Source: Arthrobotrys musiformis (Eukaryota; Ascomycota; Orbiliomycetes; Orbiliales; Orbiliaceae). From it: a stretch of 64,000 nucleotides of DNA. The DNA is taken from the NCBI GenBank assembly GCA_036971715.1, contig JAVHJL010000013.1, forward strand, positions 434,001 through 498,000, written 5' to 3'. The position numbers and the translations under genes were made by a program. This document shows positions 43,120 to 53,437 of the stretch, piece by piece. Below the pieces are notes generated by a model. It was not told the origin of the DNA. It worked only from the letters and a program-made list of their open reading frames with translations, and ran no database searches. The number at the start of each line of letters is the position of its first letter. The stretch's first letter is position 1.

Positions 43120-45655
43120 TTAGGCCGAGTGTCATTCTTTTGAACAACTTCTTTGTCTTGCTTGTCTCCAACTGATCGCGAACATTGGATTGCCTTGGCT
43201 TTCTTCCAACATTCCCCTTTGCGACTTTCTTCAAGAAATGGGTCACTACCACCACCCAAGGGGTGGTGCTGCGCAGGAGACAAGTCACTACCCCTTAACC
43301 TGTTGTTTTTTCTATTGTATTCATCAGCAATGTTAACTAGAAGCTCGCTCCTAAAGTTTCTTAGGAGTGGGAGCTAGAAGAACTCGACTTAGCTACGAAG
43401 GAATACAATGCTACATCCCTCTAAAATTCCCAATTAAAGCATAAACTCACAACACTTAATGCGAGGCCGTAGTAACATAAGGTGTAACATTCCATATTAC
43501 TTTATTTGATACTTACTTCTTCCTGGATACCCTAAACATATAGGTAACATTTGAACTTCTATCAATGTTCAGACACAACTGCACAAGTCCCCTACAATGA
43601 CGTCATCAATTATCTTAGCTAGCTAGTCCTTCAACACCGGCCACCACATTATGGCTAGAAAATGCCACAAACTGAAACCTATAGTATAGAGCTAGAGAGA
43701 AGCTAGAAGATCCCGCGCGGATATCGATTTTCGATTGGTATACGAGACAAGCACGGATTCGAGACAAAACCGATCGAAAGGAAATATAAAATACAGAAAG
43801 AATATCTATTGTATTTCTTTCAAAAGTGCCCCATCGATTCCAAGAACCGTTTTTTAAAAGAAGCAAACTAACCCTGGTCTCGTTCCCAGACGTCACAAAG
43901 GGGGCACTAACCCCCTTACCATCTAGATATTTAGGCCAGGATCCTATTCACTCCACCCCTCCCACGCAAGAGGCAAAACGAGAAAGTCCTCTAAATCAAA
44001 ACGAGATTAGGGTGTCACGATAGAGGCTTGGGGCAGCGGGATCCTCAATACCTACTTAAGTAAATAACGGAACTTTAGACATCCCTCGTAGACCAACGAC
44101 CTCAAACTCTCGAGTTTACTGTCGTTCTCCGCAACCGACTTGAGTAACGCTAGAAGATCACGAAACTCGTGCTCCGTAAGATACAGCTTGATAGAAATTA
44201 GTTGACAGCTGGATAGTCTTTGGATAGCCGAACCAATCCCTCAGCTGGGGTTTTCATTATATATAACCCGCATCTCTGACAACCCAAACTAATACCAGTC
44301 CCTTTTCTACATACTATTCCGCTATTACAAGTGAATAGGCTTTCTCCAGCAAGTTGGCTAAGAATTATACGTATATACAGCATCGACGGTCAGATTCTAT
44401 CGTTCCTAGAAGTTCAGAACTATTTGCCCTAGGCCCTGGCATCCCTCCCGGCATCTAAAAGCGCCCTGGGTTCTGCCTCAGAGCTATTGTCGCTCTTGAT
44501 AAGCGCCACAATACCACTTACGACATCTTTAGGGGCTCCCATTTGTAGTTGCGCAGTTCTCTTTTGTTTCTTAGGTACTCCTAGATTAGCCTCGAATCCA
44601 GGCGCTTGTCGGGTCCTATATATATCGTAGGTTCTAGTACGTATACAGGTTTATCCAAATATTTCCTCTTCTAGTACCGTTAAATGAGGTTCGTAGATTC
44701 CACGGCCATGAAATCTTAAAATGACAGTGTCGGCTTTAACTATTATACGTAAACTGTTCTATATCAAATAATGGCCCAGAAACTGTAATCACATCACAGG
44801 AGGAGTCTTACTCTGCACGATCTTTGGTACAAGATTAGAAGTTCCATTAGGTGATCCTCCTTTCGATAGCTTTCTAATGTCATGATACCAAAAGAAAATG
44901 CTGCTAATATAATCTATCGCTTAATGCTTGTCGGAGGGGCAGATTACATTCAAAAATGAGAGGAATTCGAAAGACGAAGTAACCCTCACTATCGCCCTGC
45001 AGGGCTTCTATTAATTTGAAATCCCGAGACCGGTCGACCCAGGAAACTATATTTGTCCTGTAAAATTCTCTTTGAGATAGTTTATAAGATCCAAAAATTG
45101 CCCCAGACTTATTGCCGAAGCGTTTTGAGACAAGCTTACAAGACTAGCCTCAGAGTAACCCGCCTCTTAAACCAAATCTAACCCAACCTACCCAGTAGAT
45201 GTACCAACTATATGAGAGCAACATAAAGTTCAGTGGTAAATCAACTGGCTTGAAATGTTAAGTAATAATGTATATAGGTCTTAGGCTATAGGAAAATTTG
45301 CCTACAGTATAGAAAGCCATATGATATTAAAACACAGACTACTAAGTATATCTGAAGCGTGAGGCTGCTTATATGAGTTTTGCCTCTACGGAAACCACAA
45401 GCAGTGATAAGACTTTGGAGAGTAGGACTAGTGTATATGCGTATAGTATCTATGGGCTCAGCTCTAACCACAATCTATGAATATCTCTACGTGAGTCAAC
45501 AGTCAACCCTAAAAAAAAGATTTTGTTGTTTCTCACCTCCATTATTGAAAAGACGCGTGTGAGCTCAATCGAAAATCACCAACCTTCTCCTTCGTCAACC
45601 CACACCGATCCGTCTGCAATCTTCTCCCAGATATCATCGCCAGCCACTGCCTAAA
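43120..45655. other. Gene-poor region right of the BTB array
   Basis: About 2.5 kb without a supportable gene. It contains the second copy of the 23-bp word (43261-43283) inside a CACCACCC / GGGTGGTG hairpin, and GGTCTCGTTCCCAGAC at 43876-43891. Confidence 0.55.
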
Positions 45656-47573
45656 ATGACTTCCGGTTCTCAGTCTCGATCAAAAAGATATTGGAAAGAC
45701 CACTCAATTCAATTTTCATGGGCTGAACTAGACGGGAACCGTCGTCGGGAGCCCCTCAAGGATGGCCCTCGCATCAGGATGGAATTTACTTCGCGAAGGC
45801 TCGATGGATACGACCGCAACTACAAGGAGAGATTCTTTGATGAAGGGCGAATTCAATTTCCAGACACCACTTCCCCCTCCTCCGATACAATCAGGCTGGC
45901 ATTCAAACCATCGTCCCTGCAAACATTTCTAGTCGAGAGAAACCCCACACTAGTTGTCTTTTTCGATTGTGATCTGAACACGGCTGAATTCAAGGTAATT
46001 TCTCTTCCTTGCTAGACAAATTGTGTAGAGGTTTAGTAGGGTATCAACTCCACCTACAACCTCAAGAATATTGTGTGCGATGCAAAAGACCAGAGCTACC
46101 TTGATCGTTATTGTTAAATTTTGGATGGCAGATCGAGAGAAAGAGCCGACGATCCAGTCTCTATTTCGACGCGGTCACCGGCCGCAAGTTAGATTCGATT
46201 GGGCGAATCCTAGGCCAAGACTTTGTCAAACATAAGACAGTTATTTTAGGGCTGGGACGCTACCCCATGAGCAACTTAGAAACGTTTATAAAAACATTCA
46301 GACTCTACGATGCGGCCGACCCCATAGACGGAAATCGAAACCCAGCCGCATTGGCGCTCATCCAGCGAAAACTCGAAAACATGGGGATCACCAATTTTGA
46401 CAAGGTAGGCCCCATTTGACCACCGGCTCCATTGGCCTTTTTCAATCTGGATATATCCTCAAATAGAAACTCACGCCCAACCTGTGGTAGTATTTTCCCC
46501 ACCAAGCTGAAGTCGCCGAAGAGTCCGCTCAATATAGGGTTCTAATGGGGACCTGCGCACGACAAAATATCGAAAACGGCCAGCAGATAGCAAAGCTGTT
46601 CAGAACGGGCAGTGGTTCCCAAGTGCCCCCGATAACCCATCCTGCCACGTATAAAACAATGACACTCTTCACTGACTCAACGCTCCATACCATCGCTATG
46701 TGCAAAGCATGGGATGCTCGCAAACGATTTGGCCCAATCATGTTCTTTTTTGAACGCTTCCCTGAAGGAAGAATTCCCCGAGAAGGAGCCTTCGAAATGA
46801 ACTTAGCAGATTGGGAAGACCTTTACGGGCCGACGGTAGGAGAGGAGTTGAATGGCGTCAATGATTTTGTTGAGAGAACGAGATCCGACCTTCGTGAAGC
46901 CTTGGAGAGCAGTGAGTCAAAATTTGACGGAAGGAAAATAAGGAAGTTGCACGAGGGCACATTTAACAACCAACACGAAGAGATGATGAACGAACTGTGG
47001 AACCGAAATCTGCACCGCAAATTAATGTACGAAGGAATGTCCATTCAGACGTACGACTGGGGTTTAGAGGAGGTGGATTATGAGAAGCTGGCGAAGTGCA
47101 GGTTGGCAGCACTCAGACCAAGCAGAAAGCAACTAACGTCGTTACGAATACGGCGTTGGACCCGCGATGGAGAAAGTCGGTACTACAACGTTTCGGTTAA
47201 CGGCTATGGGGAATCAGTTAGCGCCTGGATAACGGGCATGTTGAAGCGAAAGACGCGATTCGACTTTTATCCCTACCTCTTGGACAGGATGAATGTTGAA
47301 CAGTGCTTCTTATGGACTTACTTGAACAATGAGGTTCCTCCGAACGTTGCTATCGTTATCAAAACGGTACTTCTTCAGAAGAAGAGAGAGGAAGCGATCA
47401 ATCTCGCGAAAAAGAGGGATGAATCAGGGCGTTTGTCGAGAGAGCTTGTCAAGCTGACGATCGAAAAGTCATGCGAGGAACTACTGAAACGAGTCGGCTC
47501 ACTCCACGAGATGAAATTGCAAGATCCTGATACGAGCCGCAAGTCATTTTGCGCTAGTTTTAGCCGTCCATAG
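45656..47573 (+). CDS. Unrecognised three-exon protein, 564 aa
   Basis: Exons 45656-45994, 46132-46404 and 46491-47573; introns 45995-46131 (GTAATT...GGCAG) and 46405-46490 (GTAGGC...GGTAG), both phase 0. The protein has no signal peptide or membrane segment that I can see. The N-terminal 200 residues look like mixed alpha/beta (TLVVFFDCDLNTAEF, KHKTVILGLGRYPMSNLETF, FRLYDAADPIDG). The middle has HPATYKTMTLFTDSTLHTIA. The C-terminal 250 residues are charged and mostly helical, with Glu/Lys/Arg-rich stretches. I do not recognise the family. It ends 31 bp before a GCCCATGGGGGC element. Confidence 0.75.
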
Positions 47574-48734
47574 AACATCGATAAAAAAAATACCACAATT
47601 TCCGCCCATGGGGGCGAGGCCTTCTGTGGGAAAAGAAAATCTGGCTCAATTCATAGCACGTAGTATTCTCCTAGATAATCTCTCTCAAGTACGTACTTAG
47701 GTAGGTAAATACCTAGTAAATCCAGATCTCGACGTAAAATGAGACGTGATAGTCAGATAGAGAGGCGGGTAGGCACTGAGATACTGTGCCAGAAGAAGAG
47801 TGTTTAAATGTTTTTGAATACATTGTAATCCTAATTATATGGCGTTTTATGCTCCGCATATATACCGTTGTAATACGCATTGTGGTCACATGTCGTATTA
47901 GTACCGTATCAATAGACCCCTTTCCTGGCACAGAGGTAATTAGGTACTTCGGTACATGCCTATCGCTAGCCTTGAGTCCAGGCACTGATAGAGGCAAGGA
48001 AATATCGTAGGGCTATTAAATCCATTTACATGTGTGTACCTACCTAGGTAATGTGCCAGCAGAACTCGAAAGATGCTAACATTGAATCTCTCAAGATCTT
48101 CCTAAATCCCACCACAACCGGTAACGATTGATCGATCGATTGATTGGATAAGAGTCACTTGGGGATCGGGGATTGTCTATCGATCGATTGACAGGAATTA
48201 AAATATAATCAAAAATCGGGCTGCGTTGCGTCTACACCGACGCCGTCATTATAAAAGGCGAGGCCTTCCCTTTCTTCCTCCTTCAAACCTACAACTTCCC
48301 AAACACCTCCTTCCTTACTACATCACACTGCATTCTTGCCTCTTTACTTTCGCACAGACCAAAGGACTTGATCTAGAAAGCTACCTCCACCCCAAGATCT
48401 CTCTCTCTCTCTCTCTCTCTCTACTTCTCTCTTCTTCTCTCTGCTTCTCTCTTCTTCTCTCTGCTTCTCTCTGCTTCTCTCTCTACCTCTCTCTCTGCTT
48501 CCCTCTCTGTTTCTCTCGCTCTCTGCTTCTCCCTCTCTCCCTCTCTTTCTTTTCACCTGCGAACCAGACAACACACGGAGCCCATATCTTTCTCTCTCTC
48601 TCCATCTCTCTCCCCGTCTCTCTCTTTCTCCAGCTCTCTCTCAATCCATCCTTCAATACGCCACGTCAGAATCCCCATTCCAAGTCCCCTGGGTTTGGCT
48701 TTGCATTCTGCTCATCACCACCAACATCATCAAG
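47574..48734. other. Intergenic with CT-rich leader of the next gene
   Basis: It holds GCCCATGGGGGC at 47604-47615, ATCGATCGATTGA-type repeats around 48128-48191, and a long CT microsatellite at 48398-48650 that forms the likely 5' UTR or promoter of the coiled-coil gene. Confidence 0.6.
48398..48650. repeat. CT-rich microsatellite (CTCT / CTTCTCTCT)
   Basis: Tracts of CT and CTTCTCTCTG units over about 250 bp end 85 bp before the ATG at 48735. The plus ORF at 48226-48849 (Leu/Ser runs) is a product of this low complexity. Confidence 0.9.
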
Positions 48735-49869
48735 ATGTCGTCGACTTCCTTGGAACTTACTAAGCCTGGGAAAAGATTATACTCTGCTTATATTGAGAAA
48801 GACACGTCTCCCATCTCAACCATCAGGATTGGAGGGTCACAATATGTGAGGATACAACCTTCACCAGCTTGTCTTGACAATTGCCCGATCACAAAGCTGC
48901 CAAGGACCCACATCGGTGGAAGGCGTCTGATGGAGCGTGAAAACACCTTCGAAGAACAAGTCCAGGCCCTAAACATGAAGCTGGACCAGTTTCTACATCT
49001 CAACCAAGCCCTCTTCCAAACGACTGAGGATTTGAAAGCACAGGCAGCTCAGCACCATGAAGAGATGGCCGACCTCAAACAAACCCACCTCCAAACGACC
49101 GAGGATTTGAAAGCACAGGTAGCTCAGCACCATGAAGAGATTGCGAACCTCAAACAATCCAACTCAGAGATTTTGACCAAACTCGAGACCCTGGCACCGA
49201 TAGCAGTGTCCATTCGCCTTCGGGCGATGAAGGACCTGCTACTCGGCTGCCTGGGGATTGAGGAGAAGGATTTACCGACAACCAGCCTACTCAGCGAAAA
49301 CGCGAGGACCTTCTGGTCCTCGAAGTGGGCTGAACATGCCGATATCATGGATATCGGCATGTCAAGACCTCCGAATGAGTCGAAAGGAACGGTTCGCAAC
49401 GCCGGGGACCTGACGGCACACGGTGTCATCGTCTCGGTATGTTTTCCACGAATCTCACTATTCAGAATTTTAACTAACCCAAGCCCTATCTTTACTTTTA
49501 GTGGGACGATGTGCTGGTGGCCTCCCTCGGGGAGGACCAGCTAGCTGCAGCTTCAGAGGGGTTTGAGGTAATATACCTCAAACCCCCCAGCTTTTGTACG
49601 TATTGGATCCTCTTACTCTTTCCTCTTGACCTTACCATAAAGCTTACACCCAAGAAATCCCAGACATCGACAATAAAGGCTTTGAAGGTCTTGGAAATTT
49701 ATATGGCCTCCTCCAGAACAGGCTTAACAGCAAGAAGGTCCACGCCGCGGACCCGGCCACAGCGGCCATCCTCTTTTCGACGGTAAAAGGACTGCTGTTA
49801 AATCCGGCTCCCCCGCAGAAGGTTGTCGTTGACAATTTAAAGGCACAGGCTGAAAAGGCCTTGTTTTGA
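48735..49869 (+). CDS. Coiled-coil protein of unknown function, 333 aa, with a 25-residue tandem duplication
   Basis: Exons 48735-49436, 49502-49595 and 49664-49869; introns 49437-49501 (GTATGT...TTTAG, phase 0) and 49596-49663 (GTACGT...CCCAG, phase 1). An earlier donor, GTAATA at 49568, breaks phase. Residues 70-150 form a coiled coil with two 25-residue units (95-119 and 120-144, QTTEDLKAQ...HHEE..LKQ). The C-terminal half includes LGIEEKDLPT and KVVVDNLKAQAEKALF. The exon 1 end and exon 2 each hold a perfect 13-bp inverted repeat. The family is not recognised. Confidence 0.72.
49334..49362. repeat. Perfect inverted repeat, 13-bp arms, 3-nt loop
   Basis: ACATGCCGATATC (49334-49346), ATG, GATATCGGCATGT (49350-49362), inside the coding sequence of the coiled-coil gene. 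Confidence 0.95.
49558..49586. repeat. Perfect inverted repeat, 13-bp arms, 3-nt loop
   Basis: GGGGTTTGAGGTA (49558-49570), ATA, TACCTCAAACCCC (49574-49586), in exon 2 of the coiled-coil gene just before its 3' donor. Confidence 0.95.
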
Positions 49870-49913
49870 GCGACCGGACCATCCACATCTCGATTTCATG
49901 AATAACTTTTCCC

Positions 49914-50176
49914 GCCCATGGGGGCGACACTATAAATGGGGCCTCGAGCATACTTCGTCCTTAGTTCCTTTCTTTTCATTTTTTTATGCCCATGGGGGCA
50001 ATATTATTGATTGGGTTCCACATGTTTACGCTTTTTGTTCGTGTTCCTTCCTTTCCTTTCAATTGCCGCTGATAGGCAATAGCATCGATGGGGTCTTAAG
50101 CATATCTTGTCCTTAGTTTCCTCTCTCTTGACTTTTTATGCCCATGGGGGCAACACAATGGACAGGGTTCCACATA
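49914..50176. repeat. Two diverged copies of an approximately 152-bp unit with GCCCATGGGGGC
   Basis: GCCCATGGGGGC occurs at 49914-49925, 49988-49999 and 50140-50151. The last two are each preceded by a TCCTTAGTT(T)CC stretch and followed by GGGTTCCACAT, so they belong to two tandem copies about 152 bp apart. The same core lies at 47604-47615 behind the preceding gene. Confidence 0.8.
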
Positions 50177-50251
50177 TTCATCCTTGACATTTCTGCCTTC
50201 CACTACCTCAAACGGTGACCTTATTGATTTAAACAAATTATCCCTTTTGCC

Positions 50252-50281
50252 ATCGCTTATTCCCAGACGGGAATAAGCGAT
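50252..50281. repeat. Perfect inverted repeat, 13-bp arms, 4-nt loop
   Basis: ATCGCTTATTCCC (50252-50264), AGAC, GGGAATAAGCGAT (50269-50281). It could form a hairpin in a 3' transcript. Confidence 0.95.
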
Positions 50282-51955
50282 AATGAAATATGTAATCCCA
50301 TCATACCCCCCTTCGTATGCTACCTCCACTTAGCGACGTGCTAAAAGGTTCTAGTGCCGAAATAAAATCTAGCTCGCCTCGAGGGACTCAGGGCTGACCC
50401 TGGAATACGTGATACGTATTCGTCATGGCATGTTATTCGAAATCCTTGTACAATTTTCGCCATGCGCATGCATCGGTGCCTATATTCGAGCTACTATACT
50501 TAGCCTCGAATCCACTATACTTGCATCAAAACTTTTGGAAATGCTGCAACGCCGATAAACTTGTACCTAGACTTTATATATAAATTAGAAGCAGTAGAAT
50601 TCAAATTGAGGCTTAACTTGGTTAGGCTGGCCGTGGGACTACTGCAGTTGGGTTCAGCAATATCGTTACCAACATGCTGACGCACCCCAGCGCGTATATA
50701 CTGATCATGACACAAACACTGCTGTTTTTTACTTTGGCTTGAGGTGTGCGTCTATCGGATTCGAAGCTACATCTATCAATTCGGGGCTAACATATATCGC
50801 TCTCTGAGTACTAGTATCAACATTTCGCGTATAAGAGCCCGTGATTTAGTCATCGTAGGCCTAAAAAAGGGGGAGGGTACATCTAGCCTCGAATATATAT
50901 AGTAGAGTACTAGAGTACATCCTGATTGGTTTCGAAGTCTCCTACCCGGACCCCGATCATATTACGCGTTCTAGACACGCATGCAGGCCAAGGATCTCTA
51001 GATCTAGGCCCAGGTCAATTGATCAAGAGTCACAGATCTCGATAGACTGAATCCTGCATATGCAACCCTATAGTATATCGTGATAAATGGAGTAGTCAAA
51101 ATAAGGTTGTGCGACAGGATCATCCCACACCCCGGCGGATGACGCTCCCGCATGTCATCTGTCGAAATGCCAGCCAGTCTCAGATCTAAATCTCCTCCGG
51201 AGATCCTTAATACATTCCATGCAGACATAGCACACATCCTCCGTCCGGCGGTGGAACATAAGTATGTATTCTGGGGTTAACATTACCCTTTTCTGCCGCC
51301 AAGTCTGTGTGACATGCGGGCCTTGGCAGCTTCTTCAACCCCCAGTCGCCGGCTGCTGTGTTGCGCGGGCAAAAAATACCACAGCTTCCAGAACAGCGCT
51401 GATTGGCCGGGGACGGATGGAAAGGCAATGTCGCCTAAATGCAGAACAGAAGATTGCGCATTTGGTGGCCTCATTGATTCAGACTAACCGGCTTGGACTC
51501 ATTGGAAATTTGATCCTTGATAGCGCCCCCTTTTGGGAGGGCCTCTTTGGGCGCTTTTTGGGGACTTGTTGGCCTGATCGGGTCGTAGGACCATGCAGGA
51601 TGGCTTCCTGCGATCTGGGAACATCAATGCATCTAGCGGGCGGGCATCGCTCGAAGTTTTAGGTCGATGAGATGATGGTGGGGTGTCGCTGTGCTGATAG
51701 GAGGAGGAGGAGGAGGAGAGGCCTTCTCCTGTCCTCCTGTGGATTCCCCTCCCCTCAGCCCGGCCAATATAACTTCTCCAGCTTCAACATCACCCCTCCC
51801 TCGAACTACATACAACTACATACAACTAGACTCCAACCAGACTGCACTATTAGTCTTCACCTCGGTCGTTAATTTCCATTTAACCAGCGACATCAACCAA
51901 CCTTCATTCGCATCTCCCGACTCTTGTCTTGTTCTCCCTACATGTTAGGAGACAC

Positions 51956-53437
51956 ATGCACAAACAGCCCCTCCAAATGGCTTCCTCCCCGTTCGAAACC
52001 TTTGAAAAGGTCCCGTATCTAAACGCATTCCCGCTGGAAACCAGGTTTCCTTATATCTCTCCCGACGATTCGCACAAACGATCCAAGCCGACCACCCTGG
52101 CTTGCACTCGTATCGCCATCCTCGGTTCCCTAAAGGCGAGCAGACTACAAGGCCTTCACAGCGCCTCCAGCGAACCATCGAGATACTCCCTCAGATCCAA
52201 AGGCAACAATAGCACAAAAATCGAGAAACCGGCGAGTTCTACAGAAAATTCCATCCTCAATCTTCTCGTAAACCCAATCACAGAGCCGATTCTGCTGTCG
52301 CATCTCACAACTCGCGATCTCATCGCTTTGCGTCAAACATCCCGGTTCCTTCGCACAAACATCGACCGACAACACCGACTGTGGCGCACCATCAATCTGT
52401 CCTGTCCGCGGGCCGTAATAGCGCCCAACACGCCTTACACCTACAGGGCCAAAGTCGTTATCGATCCTTTACTATATCTTGCAAAAGTTTTAAACAATCA
52501 TGCGCCGAATACGCCGATTTCGCCGTATTATCACACCCGAGTGCTGATTCTTGATAATTATCGCTTCAACTCAACCCATCATAGGATTTTGGAGGATTTG
52601 TTGTATATGATTTTCACGAATCAGTGTTTATGGACGAATCTGAGATTACTATCTATTCGCGGATTCTGGGATTTGAGTATCGCGCAGATATCCGGGTACC
52701 TTCGAGACTGGGAAGTCGGCATCCGTGGGGATTTTCGCAAGTCATACGGCTGGCGGTTCGTGGATACCGAAGATGGAGGATCCGAAGTCATCGACCGTTC
52801 TGGCAAAATAGTTCCAAAGGAAGAGTGGACCAAAAAACGAGGGTGGACGTTGGAAGTTTTCAGATTCGCCAGTCCAAGGCTGCTTAAGTGGGCCATGGGC
52901 TTTTCGCGACCGAGGAATTTCAAAAAGATACCGGTTCCGGTCCCAAGTTACCTCAGTCTGCCGTGCGACGAGGAAATGGACGACAATGGAACGTTAAAGT
53001 ATAAATCTTACCACGAGTTCTACATTCCGGCTTTACCAAGGGCCGATGGGACTATTGCTTCAGAGTTACTTAGGGCGATGAAATACGCCGAACGGATTGG
53101 CATCGATATCGACATTGGATTTTGCAAGAATGAAACAGCGCACGCGAAATTCAAAGACGAATTCGAAGGCGGCGGCGACAAATGGTGGGGCATTTGCGAG
53201 CGAAGATGGGAGAAGTGTGTTACTCGCGGATGCCGTTGGGAAGGCTGGATCGAGGCCTGCACGAGCTGCCGGTGGGAGGAGAATTGGTGCTGCAAGGGAT
53301 GTTTCGGATGGGTCTGCGAAGGCTGCCGAGACAAGAAGAAGAACGATTTCGGCCAAAAGGGCATCTGGTGTGGCGGCGTCGCAGAGAAATGCGCAGTCGT
53401 CGAGGGGAAAGTCATTCATCCTGATGTCACTGCATAA
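51956..53437 (+). CDS. F-box-like protein with Cys/Trp-rich C-terminus, 493 aa
   Basis: A single exon; the first in-frame ATG is at 51956 and the frame is open a little upstream. An F-box-like helix set lies at about residues 103-148 (PITEPILLSHLTTRDLIALR, QTSRFLRTNIDRQHRLWRTI). The middle region carries Leu-rich segments (LEDLLYMIF, NLRLLSIRGFWDL). The last 90 residues contain about 15 Cys and many Trp (CERRWEKC, ACTSC, WCCKGCFGWVCEGC), likely a zinc-binding module of RING- or ribbon-like spacing. F-box proteins link substrates to SKP1-CUL1 ligases. The F-box call is by pattern, not by search. Confidence 0.72.
   Translation: MHKQPLQMASSPFETFEKVPYLNAFPLETRFPYISPDDSHKRSKPTTLACTRIAILGSLKASRLQGLHSASSEPSRYSLRSKGNNSTKIEKPASSTENSILNLLVNPITEPILLSHLTTRDLIALRQTSRFLRTNIDRQHRLWRTINLSCPRAVIAPNTPYTYRAKVVIDPLLYLAKVLNNHAPNTPISPYYHTRVLILDNYRFNSTHHRILEDLLYMIFTNQCLWTNLRLLSIRGFWDLSIAQISGYLRDWEVGIRGDFRKSYGWRFVDTEDGGSEVIDRSGKIVPKEEWTKKRGWTLEVFRFASPRLLKWAMGFSRPRNFKKIPVPVPSYLSLPCDEEMDDNGTLKYKSYHEFYIPALPRADGTIASELLRAMKYAERIGIDIDIGFCKNETAHAKFKDEFEGGGDKWWGICERRWEKCVTRGCRWEGWIEACTSCRWEENWCCKGCFGWVCEGCRDKKKNDFGQKGIWCGGVAEKCAVVEGKVIHPDVTA

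Larger units (their letters stand above)
49870..51955. other. Intergenic with a tandem repeat block and gene-poor remainder
   Basis: 49914-50176 holds the repeat described separately; 50252-50281 is an inverted repeat. 50330-51955 shows no supportable gene. A plus ORF at 51264-51662 (132 codons) has no recognised domain. The last 200 bp are CT-rich and may be the leader of the F-box gene. Confidence 0.5.

Noticed and set aside
48226..48849. 207-codon plus ORF rich in Leu/Ser
   Set aside because: It runs through the CT microsatellite and overlaps the real start at 48735 in another frame.
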